A stretch of DNA of 63,395 nucleotides, from the NCBI GenBank assembly GCA_000431315.1, contig HF989735.1, forward strand, positions 1 through 63,395. Reading direction: 5' to 3'. Origin of the DNA: Brachyspira sp. CAG:484 (lineage in GTDB: Bacteria; Cyanobacteriota; Vampirovibrionia; Gastranaerophilales; Gastranaerophilaceae). A program made the translations under genes and the position numbers. Below are positions 25,590 through 34,095 of this stretch, one piece after another; position 1 is the first letter of the stretch; every line of letters starts with the position of its first letter. The notes under the pieces were generated by a model that was not told the origin of the DNA, made no database searches, and was given only the letters and a program-made list of their open reading frames with translations.

Positions 25590-26255
25590 CTATTTAATTT
25601 CCTCAGGATTTAATATACAGCAGGTTGTATTATTTACCTGCATCAACTGTGCGAATTTTTGCAAGTCAGCCTGTATTTCAGGGAATGTGTTGTAGTGCAT
25701 AGGAATTACTGTTTTTGCACCGAGCCAATCAGCTGCAACAACTGCGTGTTCTATGTCCATTGTATAATTTCCTCCGATAGGAAGAAGTGCAATATTTGGT
25801 CTATATAAATCCTTGTAAGCTTTAAAATCCGGTGTCAGGCATGTATCACCTGCATGGAAAATTCTTACACCTTCAATATCAAAAAGAATGCTTGCAGCAA
25901 TTCCGCCGTAAGAGCCATCCGGAAGAGAGCTTGAGTGGTAAGCCGGTAAAAAGATTGCGCGTCCCCAGTCATAATTCAGCCAGCCGCCCGGGCATACAGG
26001 ACGGGTTTTAACTTTTTTCCCTGCACAGTAAGATGCAACTTCTGTGATTGCTGTAATCGGAGCTTTTTTTTCTTTTGAAATTTCAATTGCTTCGCCTAAA
26101 TGGTCTGAATGTCCATGGGTTACGAATATATCAACAATATTTGACTGCTTATAATCGTATTTAGGATTTATTGAAACAAGCGGATCAACAAGAATTGATT
26201 TGTCGCCGGTTTTGATTTCAAATGCGCTGTGACCGATGTATTTTAAGTCTACCAT
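25590..26255 (-). CDS. UPF0173-type metallo-beta-lactamase-fold hydrolase
   Basis: 221 aa. The MBL-fold signature is THGHSDHLG (about residues 46-54), with further ligands in FHAGDTC and PMHYNTFP. The sequence MVDLKYIGHSAFEI at the start and the length fit the UPF0173 metal-dependent hydrolase family. The substrate is not known. GGAGAG site before ATG 26255. Divergent from ribD. Confidence 0.9.
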   Translation of the reverse strand: MVDLKYIGHSAFEIKTGDKSILVDPLVSINPKYDYKQSNIVDIFVTHGHSDHLGEAIEISKEKKAPITAITEVASYCAGKKVKTRPVCPGGWLNYDWGRAIFLPAYHSSSLPDGSYGGIAASILFDIEGVRIFHAGDTCLTPDFKAYKDLYRPNIALLPIGGNYTMDIEHAVVAADWLGAKTVIPMHYNTFPEIQADLQKFAQLMQVNNTTCCILNPEEIK

Positions 26256-26320
26256 ACTACTCTCCTTATTTTTCGTTGTAAAACGTTTTGTTTCTCTTGT
26301 ATTAAAATACCATTTTTTAT

Positions 26321-26326
26321 TATAAA
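26321..26326 (+). promoter_or_regulatory. -10 box of a probable leaderless ribD transcript
   Basis: TATAAA ends 8 bases before ATG 26335; TTGTAT lies 18 bases upstream of it as a possible -35. No ribosome site is present. Confidence 0.45.
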
Positions 26327-26334
26327 ATACAACT

Positions 26335-27390
26335 ATGGATTATGAAAAATCAATGAAAAGATGTATAGAGCTTGCTAAGAAAGGACGGGGAGCAGTTTCG
26401 CCAAATCCTCTTGTCGGATGTGTGGTTTATGATAAAAACGGAAACCTGATTGCTGAAGGTTTCCACGAGAAATACGGTGAAAACCATGCAGAGCGTAATG
26501 CTCTTTTGAAATTAAATAATGACGAAGCAAGGGGCGGAACTCTGTTTGTAAATCTTGAACCTTGTTCGCATTTCGGGCATACTCCGCCTTGTGCAGATTT
26601 AATAATAGAGCGCGGGCTTAAAAAAGTCGTAACCGGTATGCGTGATGTAAATCCTATAGTAGCTGGCAACGGCATCAGAAAGCTTCTTGATGCAGGTATA
26701 GAAGTTGTTGAAGATGTTCTGAATGATGAATGTAAAAGACTTAATGAGGTTTTTATCAGGAATATGACGGAGCATAAAACCTTCGTTGCAATAAAAACCG
26801 CAGCAACTCTTGATGGTAAAATTGCAGCAAAGAACGGATCTTCAAAATGGATTACAGGTGAACAGGCTAGAGAAGAGGTTAAGGCTATAAGGAAAACTTA
26901 TGATGCTATTATGACATCTTCTGATACTGTTATTGCTGATAATCCTACAATGGAGCATAAGACAAAAATTATATTAGACCGCAGACTAAAAACAGATTTT
27001 ACTTCAAAGATATATCAATCCGGCAGAATCTTTGTATTTTATGATAAAACACTTGATGCTCCAAAATTAAACGGAATAGAATTTATAAAAACTCCGGTTA
27101 TAAGCGGGATGCTTGATTTAGAGTTTGTATTTAATAAGCTTTATGAATTAAGAGTGATGAGTGTGCTTATTGAAGCCGGAGGACACTTAAACGGATCTGC
27201 AATAAAATATGCAGATAAAATATATCACTTTATAGCACCTAAAATCATAGGAGATAATGAGGGACGCTCGTGTTTTAATTCCGGAAGTGTTACAGATATA
27301 AATGAGAGTAAAATATTTAGATTTTATAGTGTTAAACACTTTGGGGATGATATTCTATTAACTTACTATCCTATAGAGAAAAATAATTAA
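26335..27390 (+). CDS. ribD: Bifunctional riboflavin deaminase/reductase RibD
   Basis: 351 aa. N-terminal deaminase zinc site: HAE (51-53), C77 and C86 in PCSHFGHTPPC. The C-terminal reductase half begins near residue 145 (VAIKTAATLDGKIAAKNG) and contains LIEAGGHLNGS. It performs the second and third steps of riboflavin synthesis from GTP. It is not clustered with other rib genes here. The downstream Memo-AMMECR1 gene begins 17 bases after the stop, suggesting co-transcription. Confidence 0.95.
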   Translation: MDYEKSMKRCIELAKKGRGAVSPNPLVGCVVYDKNGNLIAEGFHEKYGENHAERNALLKLNNDEARGGTLFVNLEPCSHFGHTPPCADLIIERGLKKVVTGMRDVNPIVAGNGIRKLLDAGIEVVEDVLNDECKRLNEVFIRNMTEHKTFVAIKTAATLDGKIAAKNGSSKWITGEQAREEVKAIRKTYDAIMTSSDTVIADNPTMEHKTKIILDRRLKTDFTSKIYQSGRIFVFYDKTLDAPKLNGIEFIKTPVISGMLDLEFVFNKLYELRVMSVLIEAGGHLNGSAIKYADKIYHFIAPKIIGDNEGRSCFNSGSVTDINESKIFRFYSVKHFGDDILLTYYPIEKNN

Positions 27391-27407
27391 GGAGTTAAAA
27401 TAACCTT

Positions 27408-28787
27408 ATGAAGATTAAACAGCCAAATGTTGCAGGAATGTTCTATCCGGAAGATAAGGAAGAATTAATATCTATGCTGATGGATTTTGCTTCAAGGGAA
27501 GAAAAATCCTCGCCTTACTTTTCGAGATTAATTATAGTTCCTCATGCAGGAATTGTATATTCCGGTGCTCTTGCTGCTCAGGGGTACAAATATTTCGGGA
27601 AGAATATTAAAAATATATTTATTTTTGCGCCTTCGCATTACAGCAGAATATTCGGATGTGTAGTTCCTGATTATGATGCTTTTGAAACTCCTCTGGGGAT
27701 GATTTATATTAATAAGAAAATTACATCTTCAATAGGGTGCGAGGTCAATAATGAAGCTTTTGAAAAGGAACATTCTATAGAAATTCAACTGCCTTTTATT
27801 CAGTATTTCTGCCGTAAAGAGCAAATATGCGCCGAAAATTCAGAGCTTTGTACAAAAGAAGAACCTCAGGTTCAGATTATTCCGGTACTATACGGGTGTA
27901 CTGATTATAATGTGCTGAAAGACACTATTGCGAGATACTATGATAATCCTGAAAACGCCTTTGTAATCTCTACAGATTTAAGCCATTTTTATCCGGAAAG
28001 AGAAAGCTCAAGGATAGATAATTATACTGCTCAAATGATAGAAACAAATAATATTGCAAATTTTGATGCAGAACAGGCATGCGGTGCCGTAGGCGTCTGC
28101 GGAGCAGTCAGCTTTGCTAAAGAAAAGAACTTTTCTCTTATAAGGGTCGGATTAACAAATTCTGCCAAAATGACAGGGGACAGTTCAAGAGTTGTCGGCT
28201 ATGGCTCTTGGTTTTTATATGAGGGCGGAAAAAATGATTATATAAAAGAATATTTTTCTGATTTTGTGATTGATGTATGCAGAAAAAGTATATTATCAGG
28301 TTTTCATCTTGGAGATTTTACTCCCGCAGAATATGCCTGTGTATTTGAGGAGGCTGGTGCGGCTTTTGTAACCCTGGAACTGGACGGTAATTTAAGAGGC
28401 TGCATTGGTTCTATTATCGCACACCGTTCTTTAATAAAAGACATTATGGAGAATGCACATTCTGCTGCATTCAGGGATCCTAGATTTAATCCTTTAACAA
28501 GAGAGGAGTTTGACAGGGTAAAAATTTCAGTTTCGCTGCTTTCTCAGCCTGAGAGAATACTTTTTGAAAGTGAAGAAGACCTGCTGACTAAAATAACTCC
28601 GTTTGAGGATGGATTGATTATCAGGGACGGAAACTATCAGGCTGTATATCTTCCTGTTGTGTGGGAACAGCTTCCGGATAAACAGGACTTCTTAAATTCA
28701 CTTAAACAAAAAGCCGGCTTGACGCCTGATTACTTTTCAAAAGAATTTCAGGCATTTAAATTCAAGTCTTTATCAATTAAGCAATAG
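27408..28787 (+). CDS. Memo-like/AMMECR1 fusion protein (AmmeMemoRadiSam type)
   Basis: 459 aa. Residues 1 to about 265 are a MEMO1-like domain (QPNVAGMFYP, VPHAGIVYSGALA, APSHYSRIFG, CGAVGVCGA) related to extradiol dioxygenases. About 285-455 is an AMMECR1 domain with the conserved LRGCIGS. In many bacteria these two occur with a radical SAM partner (the AmmeMemoRadiSam system) whose role is unknown; no such partner is in the window. AAGGAG precedes ATG 27408. Overlaps the small convergent gene at 28777. Confidence 0.9.
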   Translation: MKIKQPNVAGMFYPEDKEELISMLMDFASREEKSSPYFSRLIIVPHAGIVYSGALAAQGYKYFGKNIKNIFIFAPSHYSRIFGCVVPDYDAFETPLGMIYINKKITSSIGCEVNNEAFEKEHSIEIQLPFIQYFCRKEQICAENSELCTKEEPQVQIIPVLYGCTDYNVLKDTIARYYDNPENAFVISTDLSHFYPERESSRIDNYTAQMIETNNIANFDAEQACGAVGVCGAVSFAKEKNFSLIRVGLTNSAKMTGDSSRVVGYGSWFLYEGGKNDYIKEYFSDFVIDVCRKSILSGFHLGDFTPAEYACVFEEAGAAFVTLELDGNLRGCIGSIIAHRSLIKDIMENAHSAAFRDPRFNPLTREEFDRVKISVSLLSQPERILFESEEDLLTKITPFEDGLIIRDGNYQAVYLPVVWEQLPDKQDFLNSLKQKAGLTPDYFSKEFQAFKFKSLSIKQ

Positions 28788-29061
28788 TGTTGAGCTGGCA
28801 CAATCTGTCAGCAGAAACCACTTTGTCGCGTTTTTCATCTCTGGACGCATTTGAAAATAAGGTTTTTATTGCGGTTTTGTTAAACTCCTGCATTTTAACC
28901 TGGTTTGAAGCAAGTTTTTTGCTGCTGTTATTAAGTGTATCAAATAATACATTCAATTTTTGATCAGTGCTTAGTTCATAAAACCTGTCGCGGTTTTCCT
29001 TAACTTCATAATACTCGGGGCTTGCACAGAAATTCTGTGTCTGTAAAGGCATAATTTTCAT
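28777..29061 (-). CDS. Small hypothetical protein
   Basis: 94 aa, MKIMPLQTQNFCASPEY at the start, otherwise charged and helical. Not recognised. GGAGAAATTT precedes ATG 29061. Its 3' end overlaps the Memo-AMMECR1 gene by 11 bases. Reality is supported by the ribosome site and normal composition. It lies 66 bases upstream of the dnaX stop on the same strand, but no function is suggested. Confidence 0.6.
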   Translation of the reverse strand: MKIMPLQTQNFCASPEYYEVKENRDRFYELSTDQKLNVLFDTLNNSSKKLASNQVKMQEFNKTAIKTLFSNASRDEKRDKVVSADRLCQLNTIA

Positions 29062-29127
29062 AAATTTCTCCTGTCTTGTTAATTGTTGAGTAATATACTA
29101 AAACGCGCAAATATAATTTTTTGCTAT

Positions 29128-30984
29128 CTAATCAATTATTTTGCCGTCAAATAAGTCCATAACCATATTTACCATATCTGAATGGGAGTTTATATAATCT
29201 TTTGGTTTTGAGGTTTCAGAAGTTTTAACTTCTTCCTGAGCCTCTTCGATTTCCTCCTCACCGGTTTCCTCTTCAACTTCAATTGCTTCCGGCTGCATCT
29301 GAGGTGGGGCTTTTGGTGTTACTTGCCTGGGAGGCACCGCTTTTACAGGCATGTCATCAGGTAGGGGAAGTCTTATTATGACGTTTGAGTTTTCCTGTGA
29401 AAACATTGCATCCAGAGCGTCGATAATCATTTTCTTTTTATTGCCGTTTGCTACCTGATTTAGGAAAATTTCATTTTTCATTGTTAAAACGGTTTCCTCA
29501 GGGCTAATTTTAACAGGATTTGCCCACTGTTTAAGAAGTGCTCTTGTAGGTGCACTTTGTATGTTTTGCAGTAAGGTTCCCCACTGTGCTCCAATATCAT
29601 CTCCTGCAGAAACCGGATGAGCTTTTGGCATTGGTGCAAAATCTTCCTCAGGCTGTTGTGTTTCCTGCTGAACTGCAGGCTCAGGTTTTGGCGCCTCTTG
29701 CGGCTTTGCCGGCTGTGAAAGATTTTCGGCAGGCTTTATTGGTTTTTCATCAGTCAAATCCTTTATCTTTTGCCTGTTTAAAACCGGTGCCGGCGGTGTT
29801 TTATAGCTTGGGGCTGCCTGTACTGGAGCTCCGCTTTCAAGTTTTGCAAGCCTGTTCTGCAATTCCAGAAGTGAGGTATTTTCAGCAAGATTTGCAAGGT
29901 CAATAATGCCTACTTCAAGCCAAAGCCGCGGATTGTTTGTTGTTTTTACATCTTTTATATAATCTGCTGTTTTATCAATCAGGAATGTAATCTGGTGTGT
30001 TTCAACACTTTGCGCTTGTTTGCCGAGTTCTTTAATCTGTGCATCATTTAGCTGTGTAAGCTCAAATACTATTTCTGGATTACAGTTTTTGACAATAAGC
30101 ATATTTTTGAAATAGTCAAGAAGATTAGTTAAAATCTGGGTAGGTTCATTACCGGAGTTATAGATTTTTTCCAGAGTTTCTATTGCTTCCTGCGGTTTTG
30201 AGGTAATTATGCCTTCTGCAAGAGTATGCAAAGTATCAAACGAAAGTCTTCCCAGAAGATTATTAATATCATCTGTAGATATAGCTTCTTCCCCGTCTAA
30301 AATGCTAAGCTGGTCGAGAAGTGCTATGCTGTCGCGCATTCCGCCTGCTGAATTTTTGGCAATCGTAAAAAGTGCATCATCTGTTATATTAATTTGTTCT
30401 TTGTCAGAAATATATCTTAGATGCTTAACAATGTCATCTGTTGTGATTCTTCTGAAGTCAAAACGCTGGCAGCGGCTTTTTATCGTATCAAGAACTTTAT
30501 GGACTTCGGTTGTCGCAAGGATAAAAATTACATTTTTAGGCGGTTCTTCCAGTGTTTTCAAAAGTGCATTGAATGCTGTGTTTGAAAGCATGTGGACTTC
30601 GTCTATAATATAAATTTTATACCGGCTGTTGACTGGTGCATACATTACTTTTTCAAGGATATTTTGTGCATCTTCAACTTTTCTGTTGCTTGCCGCGTCA
30701 ATTTCAATAACATCCATAGGGACAGAATTTGTAATATCAACACAATTTTCGCATTTTCCGCAAGGATTGATAGTAGGACCGTCTTTACAGTTTAGTGATT
30801 TTGCAAAAATACGCGCAGTTGAGGTTTTACCGGTGCCGCGCGGACCTGTAAACAGGTATGCGTGGGAAATCTTATCCATTGCAATTGCATTTGTTAATGC
30901 TTTTTTGATATGTTCCTGACCTACGACTTCCTCAAGCTTTTGCGGGCGGTATTTTCTGTATAATGGAATATATTTTTCGTTCAT
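29128..30984 (-). CDS. dnaX: DNA polymerase III subunits gamma/tau
   Basis: 618 aa. AAA+ clamp-loader ATPase with Walker A GPRGTGKT (47-54), a zinc module C66, C75, C78, C81 and Walker B IIDEVH (126-131). Domain III follows to about residue 370. A Pro/Glu/Gln-rich linker (about 400-480) and an acidic region (about 560-590) flank the C-terminal domain that contacts the polymerase. No clear slippery frameshift site for a short gamma form was found. The ATG at 30984 lacks a ribosome site and is preceded at 9 bases by TATATT, suggesting a leaderless message. Confidence 0.96.
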   Translation of the reverse strand: MNEKYIPLYRKYRPQKLEEVVGQEHIKKALTNAIAMDKISHAYLFTGPRGTGKTSTARIFAKSLNCKDGPTINPCGKCENCVDITNSVPMDVIEIDAASNRKVEDAQNILEKVMYAPVNSRYKIYIIDEVHMLSNTAFNALLKTLEEPPKNVIFILATTEVHKVLDTIKSRCQRFDFRRITTDDIVKHLRYISDKEQINITDDALFTIAKNSAGGMRDSIALLDQLSILDGEEAISTDDINNLLGRLSFDTLHTLAEGIITSKPQEAIETLEKIYNSGNEPTQILTNLLDYFKNMLIVKNCNPEIVFELTQLNDAQIKELGKQAQSVETHQITFLIDKTADYIKDVKTTNNPRLWLEVGIIDLANLAENTSLLELQNRLAKLESGAPVQAAPSYKTPPAPVLNRQKIKDLTDEKPIKPAENLSQPAKPQEAPKPEPAVQQETQQPEEDFAPMPKAHPVSAGDDIGAQWGTLLQNIQSAPTRALLKQWANPVKISPEETVLTMKNEIFLNQVANGNKKKMIIDALDAMFSQENSNVIIRLPLPDDMPVKAVPPRQVTPKAPPQMQPEAIEVEEETGEEEIEEAQEEVKTSETSKPKDYINSHSDMVNMVMDLFDGKIID

Positions 30985-31025
30985 GATAATAATAATATAA
31001 CAAAAGTTATGAAAAAGGGGAAATT

Positions 31026-31907
31026 ATGAACTTAATTAAACCTCCATATTTAAAAGAGGGCAATACTGTAGCAATTATAGCACCTGCCGGCATTGTAGAG
31101 TATGAAGAGATTTTGAAAGCAAAAAATAAGTTTGAGAGTCTTGGGTTTAAGGTTAAATTGGGCAAGCATCTGTTTAATTCTTTCAGATATATGTCTGGAA
31201 CTGATGAAGAACGTGTAAGTGATTTACATGAGGCTTTTCTTGATAATGAGGTTAATGCTGTTGTCTGTGCAAGAGGCGGTTACGGAGCCATACGGCTTAT
31301 CAAGCTCATTGACTTTGAAATTATAAGAAGACACCCTAAAATATTTTGCGGCTTTTCCGATATTACAGCACTTTCTTTAATGTTTGCAAAGCACTCTGAT
31401 TTAATAACATTTTCAGGACCTATGGCTCAGTCGGATTTTAATGATATAACTGAGTTTACGGAAAAATCTTTCTTCAATGTACTTTGCGGAGGCTTTGAGG
31501 AATATTTTTCCAGGGTTACATATAATACAGGGAATGCAAGCGGGATTATCTGGGGTGGAAATCTTTCAACTATTGTTTCTCTTTGCGGGATTGATTTTCT
31601 TCCTGATGAGGATTTTATATTTGCAGCAGAAGATCTTAACGAGCCGGCTTATAAAATAGATAAAATGTTCAGCCAGCTTGTTAATATGAAAGATTTTCGT
31701 AAGTATTGCAAGGGGCTTGTTCTGGGTGAATTTTTGGATTGCGGGGATGAAAAATGGCTTGATGAAATTTTTACAGAAACTGCAATGCTTCTTGATGTTC
31801 CTGCTTACGGCGGTTTTAAATTTACTCATGCTGCTGATAAACAAACTTTTCCTATTGGTGCAGCAGGACTGTTGCAAGACGGAATTTTATCGTATAAAAT
31901 GATTTAG
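31026..31907 (+). CDS. LD-carboxypeptidase (peptidase S66)
   Basis: 293 aa. The S66 family serine is S111 in CGFSDITAL; a Glu (E202 or E206 in FAAEDLNEPAYKID) and H268 (KFTHAADK) complete the Ser-Glu-His triad. N-terminal VAIIAPAG and CARGGYGAIRL fit. It cleaves the terminal D-Ala from L,D-linked murein tetrapeptides during wall recycling; no signal peptide, so cytoplasmic. AAAGGGG before ATG 31026. First of a likely three-gene unit with rsmE and cca. Confidence 0.92.
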   Translation: MNLIKPPYLKEGNTVAIIAPAGIVEYEEILKAKNKFESLGFKVKLGKHLFNSFRYMSGTDEERVSDLHEAFLDNEVNAVVCARGGYGAIRLIKLIDFEIIRRHPKIFCGFSDITALSLMFAKHSDLITFSGPMAQSDFNDITEFTEKSFFNVLCGGFEEYFSRVTYNTGNASGIIWGGNLSTIVSLCGIDFLPDEDFIFAAEDLNEPAYKIDKMFSQLVNMKDFRKYCKGLVLGEFLDCGDEKWLDEIFTETAMLLDVPAYGGFKFTHAADKQTFPIGAAGLLQDGILSYKMI

Positions 31908-31916
31908 GAGGTTTCT

Positions 31917-32702
31917 TTGCCGCATTTTTTCATAAAATCAGAAAATATAAATAACGGATTTGCAATTATCAATGATGAAGAGAACTACAGACATATTGCG
32001 CGATCTTTGCGCGCCCGCAGCGGTGAAAAATTGCTGTTAATTGACGAAAATAAAATTCAATACGAAACTGTTATTGAGCAAATTACAAGCAGGGAGATAA
32101 CAGCGAAAATTGAAACTTCTTATCAATCTAATAGAAACCTTGATTTTGGATTATATCTTGCGCAAAGCCCACTCAGGAGTGACGCACAGTCTGTCATTAT
32201 TGAAAAAGCCGCAGAACTGGGCGCAGCCGCAGTATATCCTGTTCTTACTGATAATTGCAGCGTTAATAAAAGCGTTATTGAAAAGAAAATAACCAAGTGG
32301 CAGCGTATTATGTATGAAGCCTCAAAGCAATGCGAGAGAGCTGATGTTCCTGTGTGCGAAAATTTAACTACACTTGAAAATCTAATTTCTTACCGCAATA
32401 AATCAGTTTCTTGTGATATGAACGGGAGAAATGTTATTTTCGATAAGGTAATAGCATTCTGTGAGCGTATTGCTGATATGACGCTGCATGAGTACTGTTG
32501 TAAAAATCCTTTTAAAAAAGGGGAAAATGTTCTTGTTATTATAGGTCCTGAAGGCGGGTTTTCAGACAGAGAGTTTGAACTTTTCAAAACACATAATATC
32601 CCGATGCTTACACTCGGGGATTTAATATTAAAGGCTGATACTGCGGTTGTTGTTGCGTTAGGAAATATTATTTATGAATACACAAATTACGGAAAAAATT
32701 AA
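31917..32702 (+). CDS. rsmE: 16S rRNA (uracil-1498-N3)-methyltransferase RsmE
   Basis: 261 aa from TTG 31917 with GGAGG 5-6 bases upstream. MPHFFIKSE..., HIARSLRARSGE, SDAQSVIIEKAAELGA and IGPEGGFSDREFEL are the SPOUT-fold RsmE landmarks. It methylates U1498 in the 30S subunit. Its end overlaps the cca start by 29 bases, so the two are translationally coupled. Confidence 0.94.
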   Translation: MPHFFIKSENINNGFAIINDEENYRHIARSLRARSGEKLLLIDENKIQYETVIEQITSREITAKIETSYQSNRNLDFGLYLAQSPLRSDAQSVIIEKAAELGAAAVYPVLTDNCSVNKSVIEKKITKWQRIMYEASKQCERADVPVCENLTTLENLISYRNKSVSCDMNGRNVIFDKVIAFCERIADMTLHEYCCKNPFKKGENVLVIIGPEGGFSDREFELFKTHNIPMLTLGDLILKADTAVVVALGNIIYEYTNYGKN

Positions 32703-34089
32703 ATCAGACAAAATACTCTCTGAAATTGCGTCTAACTTTGACTGCGAAATTTATCTTGTTGGCGGCGCTGTTAGAGATTTTATAATGGGAAAAGAAACTT
32801 TTGACCGCGATTTGATTGTAATTGATGAGGATGCAAAGATTTTTGCGCAAAAACTTGCCGCTCATTTTGAAGCAGTCTTTGTCCCGCTTGATGAAATAAA
32901 TAAGATTTACAGAGTTGTTCTGCCGGACAAGGTTAATATAATTGATGTCACAAATCCAATAGAAGATTCGCTCCATAAAGATTTGATGCGTCGTGATTTA
33001 ACTATTAATGCGATTGCCGTTAATATTAAAACTTATGAAATTGAAGATATGTGCGGCGGAATTACAGATATTCAGAACAAATGTATAAACTATATAAATG
33101 AGCATAATTTTGAAGATGATCCACTAAGGTTATTAAGGGTTTATCGTTTCCAATCAATACTGGGATTTGATTTATCTCCGGAAACTATTCATGCAGTTTG
33201 TAAATATGTGAAACTTATTCACCAGCCTGCAGTGGAGAGGATTGCGCATGAGCTTATACTTCTTTTCGGCGGAAAGTATGCGGATAAAGCTTTGTTAAAC
33301 ATGAATAAGACCTGGCTTTTAGAAGAGATATTTCCGATTGTGAATGAGTTGAAGCAGGTTCCTCCTAACACCCACCATCATCTGGATTTATTCCATCATT
33401 CCGTTGAAACAGTCAGACAGGTTCAGCTTTTGTATGAAAACGCCCCGGATGTTGTTAAGGCTCATATGGAAGCTGTGGACTTTGGAGGAGCATCAAGGCT
33501 TGCTCATTTAAAACTTGCTGCATTCCTTCATGATATTGGCAAATTTTCTACCTGGACAATTGAAGAAGGAACAGGGCGCCACAGGTTTATAAAACACGAC
33601 GATGCAGGCGCAAAGCTTTCTGTGCCGCTGTTGAAAAAAATGAATTTTTCTAACAAGCAGATAGATTATGTATCTTCAATGATACGTAATCACATATACC
33701 CGTCACAGGTTATGAGTGCCCCTGAGATAAATGACAAAATAATGATGAGATTTGTCAGAAAAATGGAAGATAATTCTGCTGATTTAATACTTCTAGCACA
33801 AGCTGACCGTCTTTCAGCCCAGGGCGAGGCTATAACCAAAGAGGTTGTTGAAAAAAATATTAACCTGTTAAACCGTCTGCTTGACTTTTATTTGAACGTA
33901 AAAGATTCACTTGAGCCTTTGCCTGTTCTGCTTGACGGAAATGATGTTATGAAGATGCTCAACATCAAACCGTCAAAACAATTAGGCGAAATAATGAATG
34001 CTCTGCATGAAGCTCAGATGTCAGGTGATATTACAACTAAAGAGCAGGCAGAAGCCTTTATAGTTAATCTTTTTAACCAGCGTACATAA
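32674..34089 (+). CDS. cca: CCA-adding/poly(A) polymerase-type tRNA nucleotidyltransferase with HD domain
   Basis: 471 aa. Nucleotidyltransferase head with GGAVRD (30-35) and D44/D46, then RRDLTINA (106-113). An HD phosphohydrolase domain has the HD pair at 286-287 (AAFLHDIGK) and further His upstream (THHHLDLFHH). The class II fold could add CCA, or only part of it in species with split enzymes; length and motifs do not decide. Overlaps rsmE by 29 bases. Confidence 0.9.
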   Translation: MNTQITEKIKSDKILSEIASNFDCEIYLVGGAVRDFIMGKETFDRDLIVIDEDAKIFAQKLAAHFEAVFVPLDEINKIYRVVLPDKVNIIDVTNPIEDSLHKDLMRRDLTINAIAVNIKTYEIEDMCGGITDIQNKCINYINEHNFEDDPLRLLRVYRFQSILGFDLSPETIHAVCKYVKLIHQPAVERIAHELILLFGGKYADKALLNMNKTWLLEEIFPIVNELKQVPPNTHHHLDLFHHSVETVRQVQLLYENAPDVVKAHMEAVDFGGASRLAHLKLAAFLHDIGKFSTWTIEEGTGRHRFIKHDDAGAKLSVPLLKKMNFSNKQIDYVSSMIRNHIYPSQVMSAPEINDKIMMRFVRKMEDNSADLILLAQADRLSAQGEAITKEVVEKNINLLNRLLDFYLNVKDSLEPLPVLLDGNDVMKMLNIKPSKQLGEIMNALHEAQMSGDITTKEQAEAFIVNLFNQRT

Positions 34090-34095
34090 TCTTCT

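Noticed and set aside
29550..29906. 118-codon plus-strand open frame in dnaX
   Set aside because: Lies opposite the Pro/Gln-rich linker of dnaX, where low complexity removes stops by chance.
29128..30984. Programmed frameshift producing a short gamma form in dnaX
   Set aside because: I looked for an A-rich slippery heptamer with a following hairpin in the linker and did not find a convincing one.
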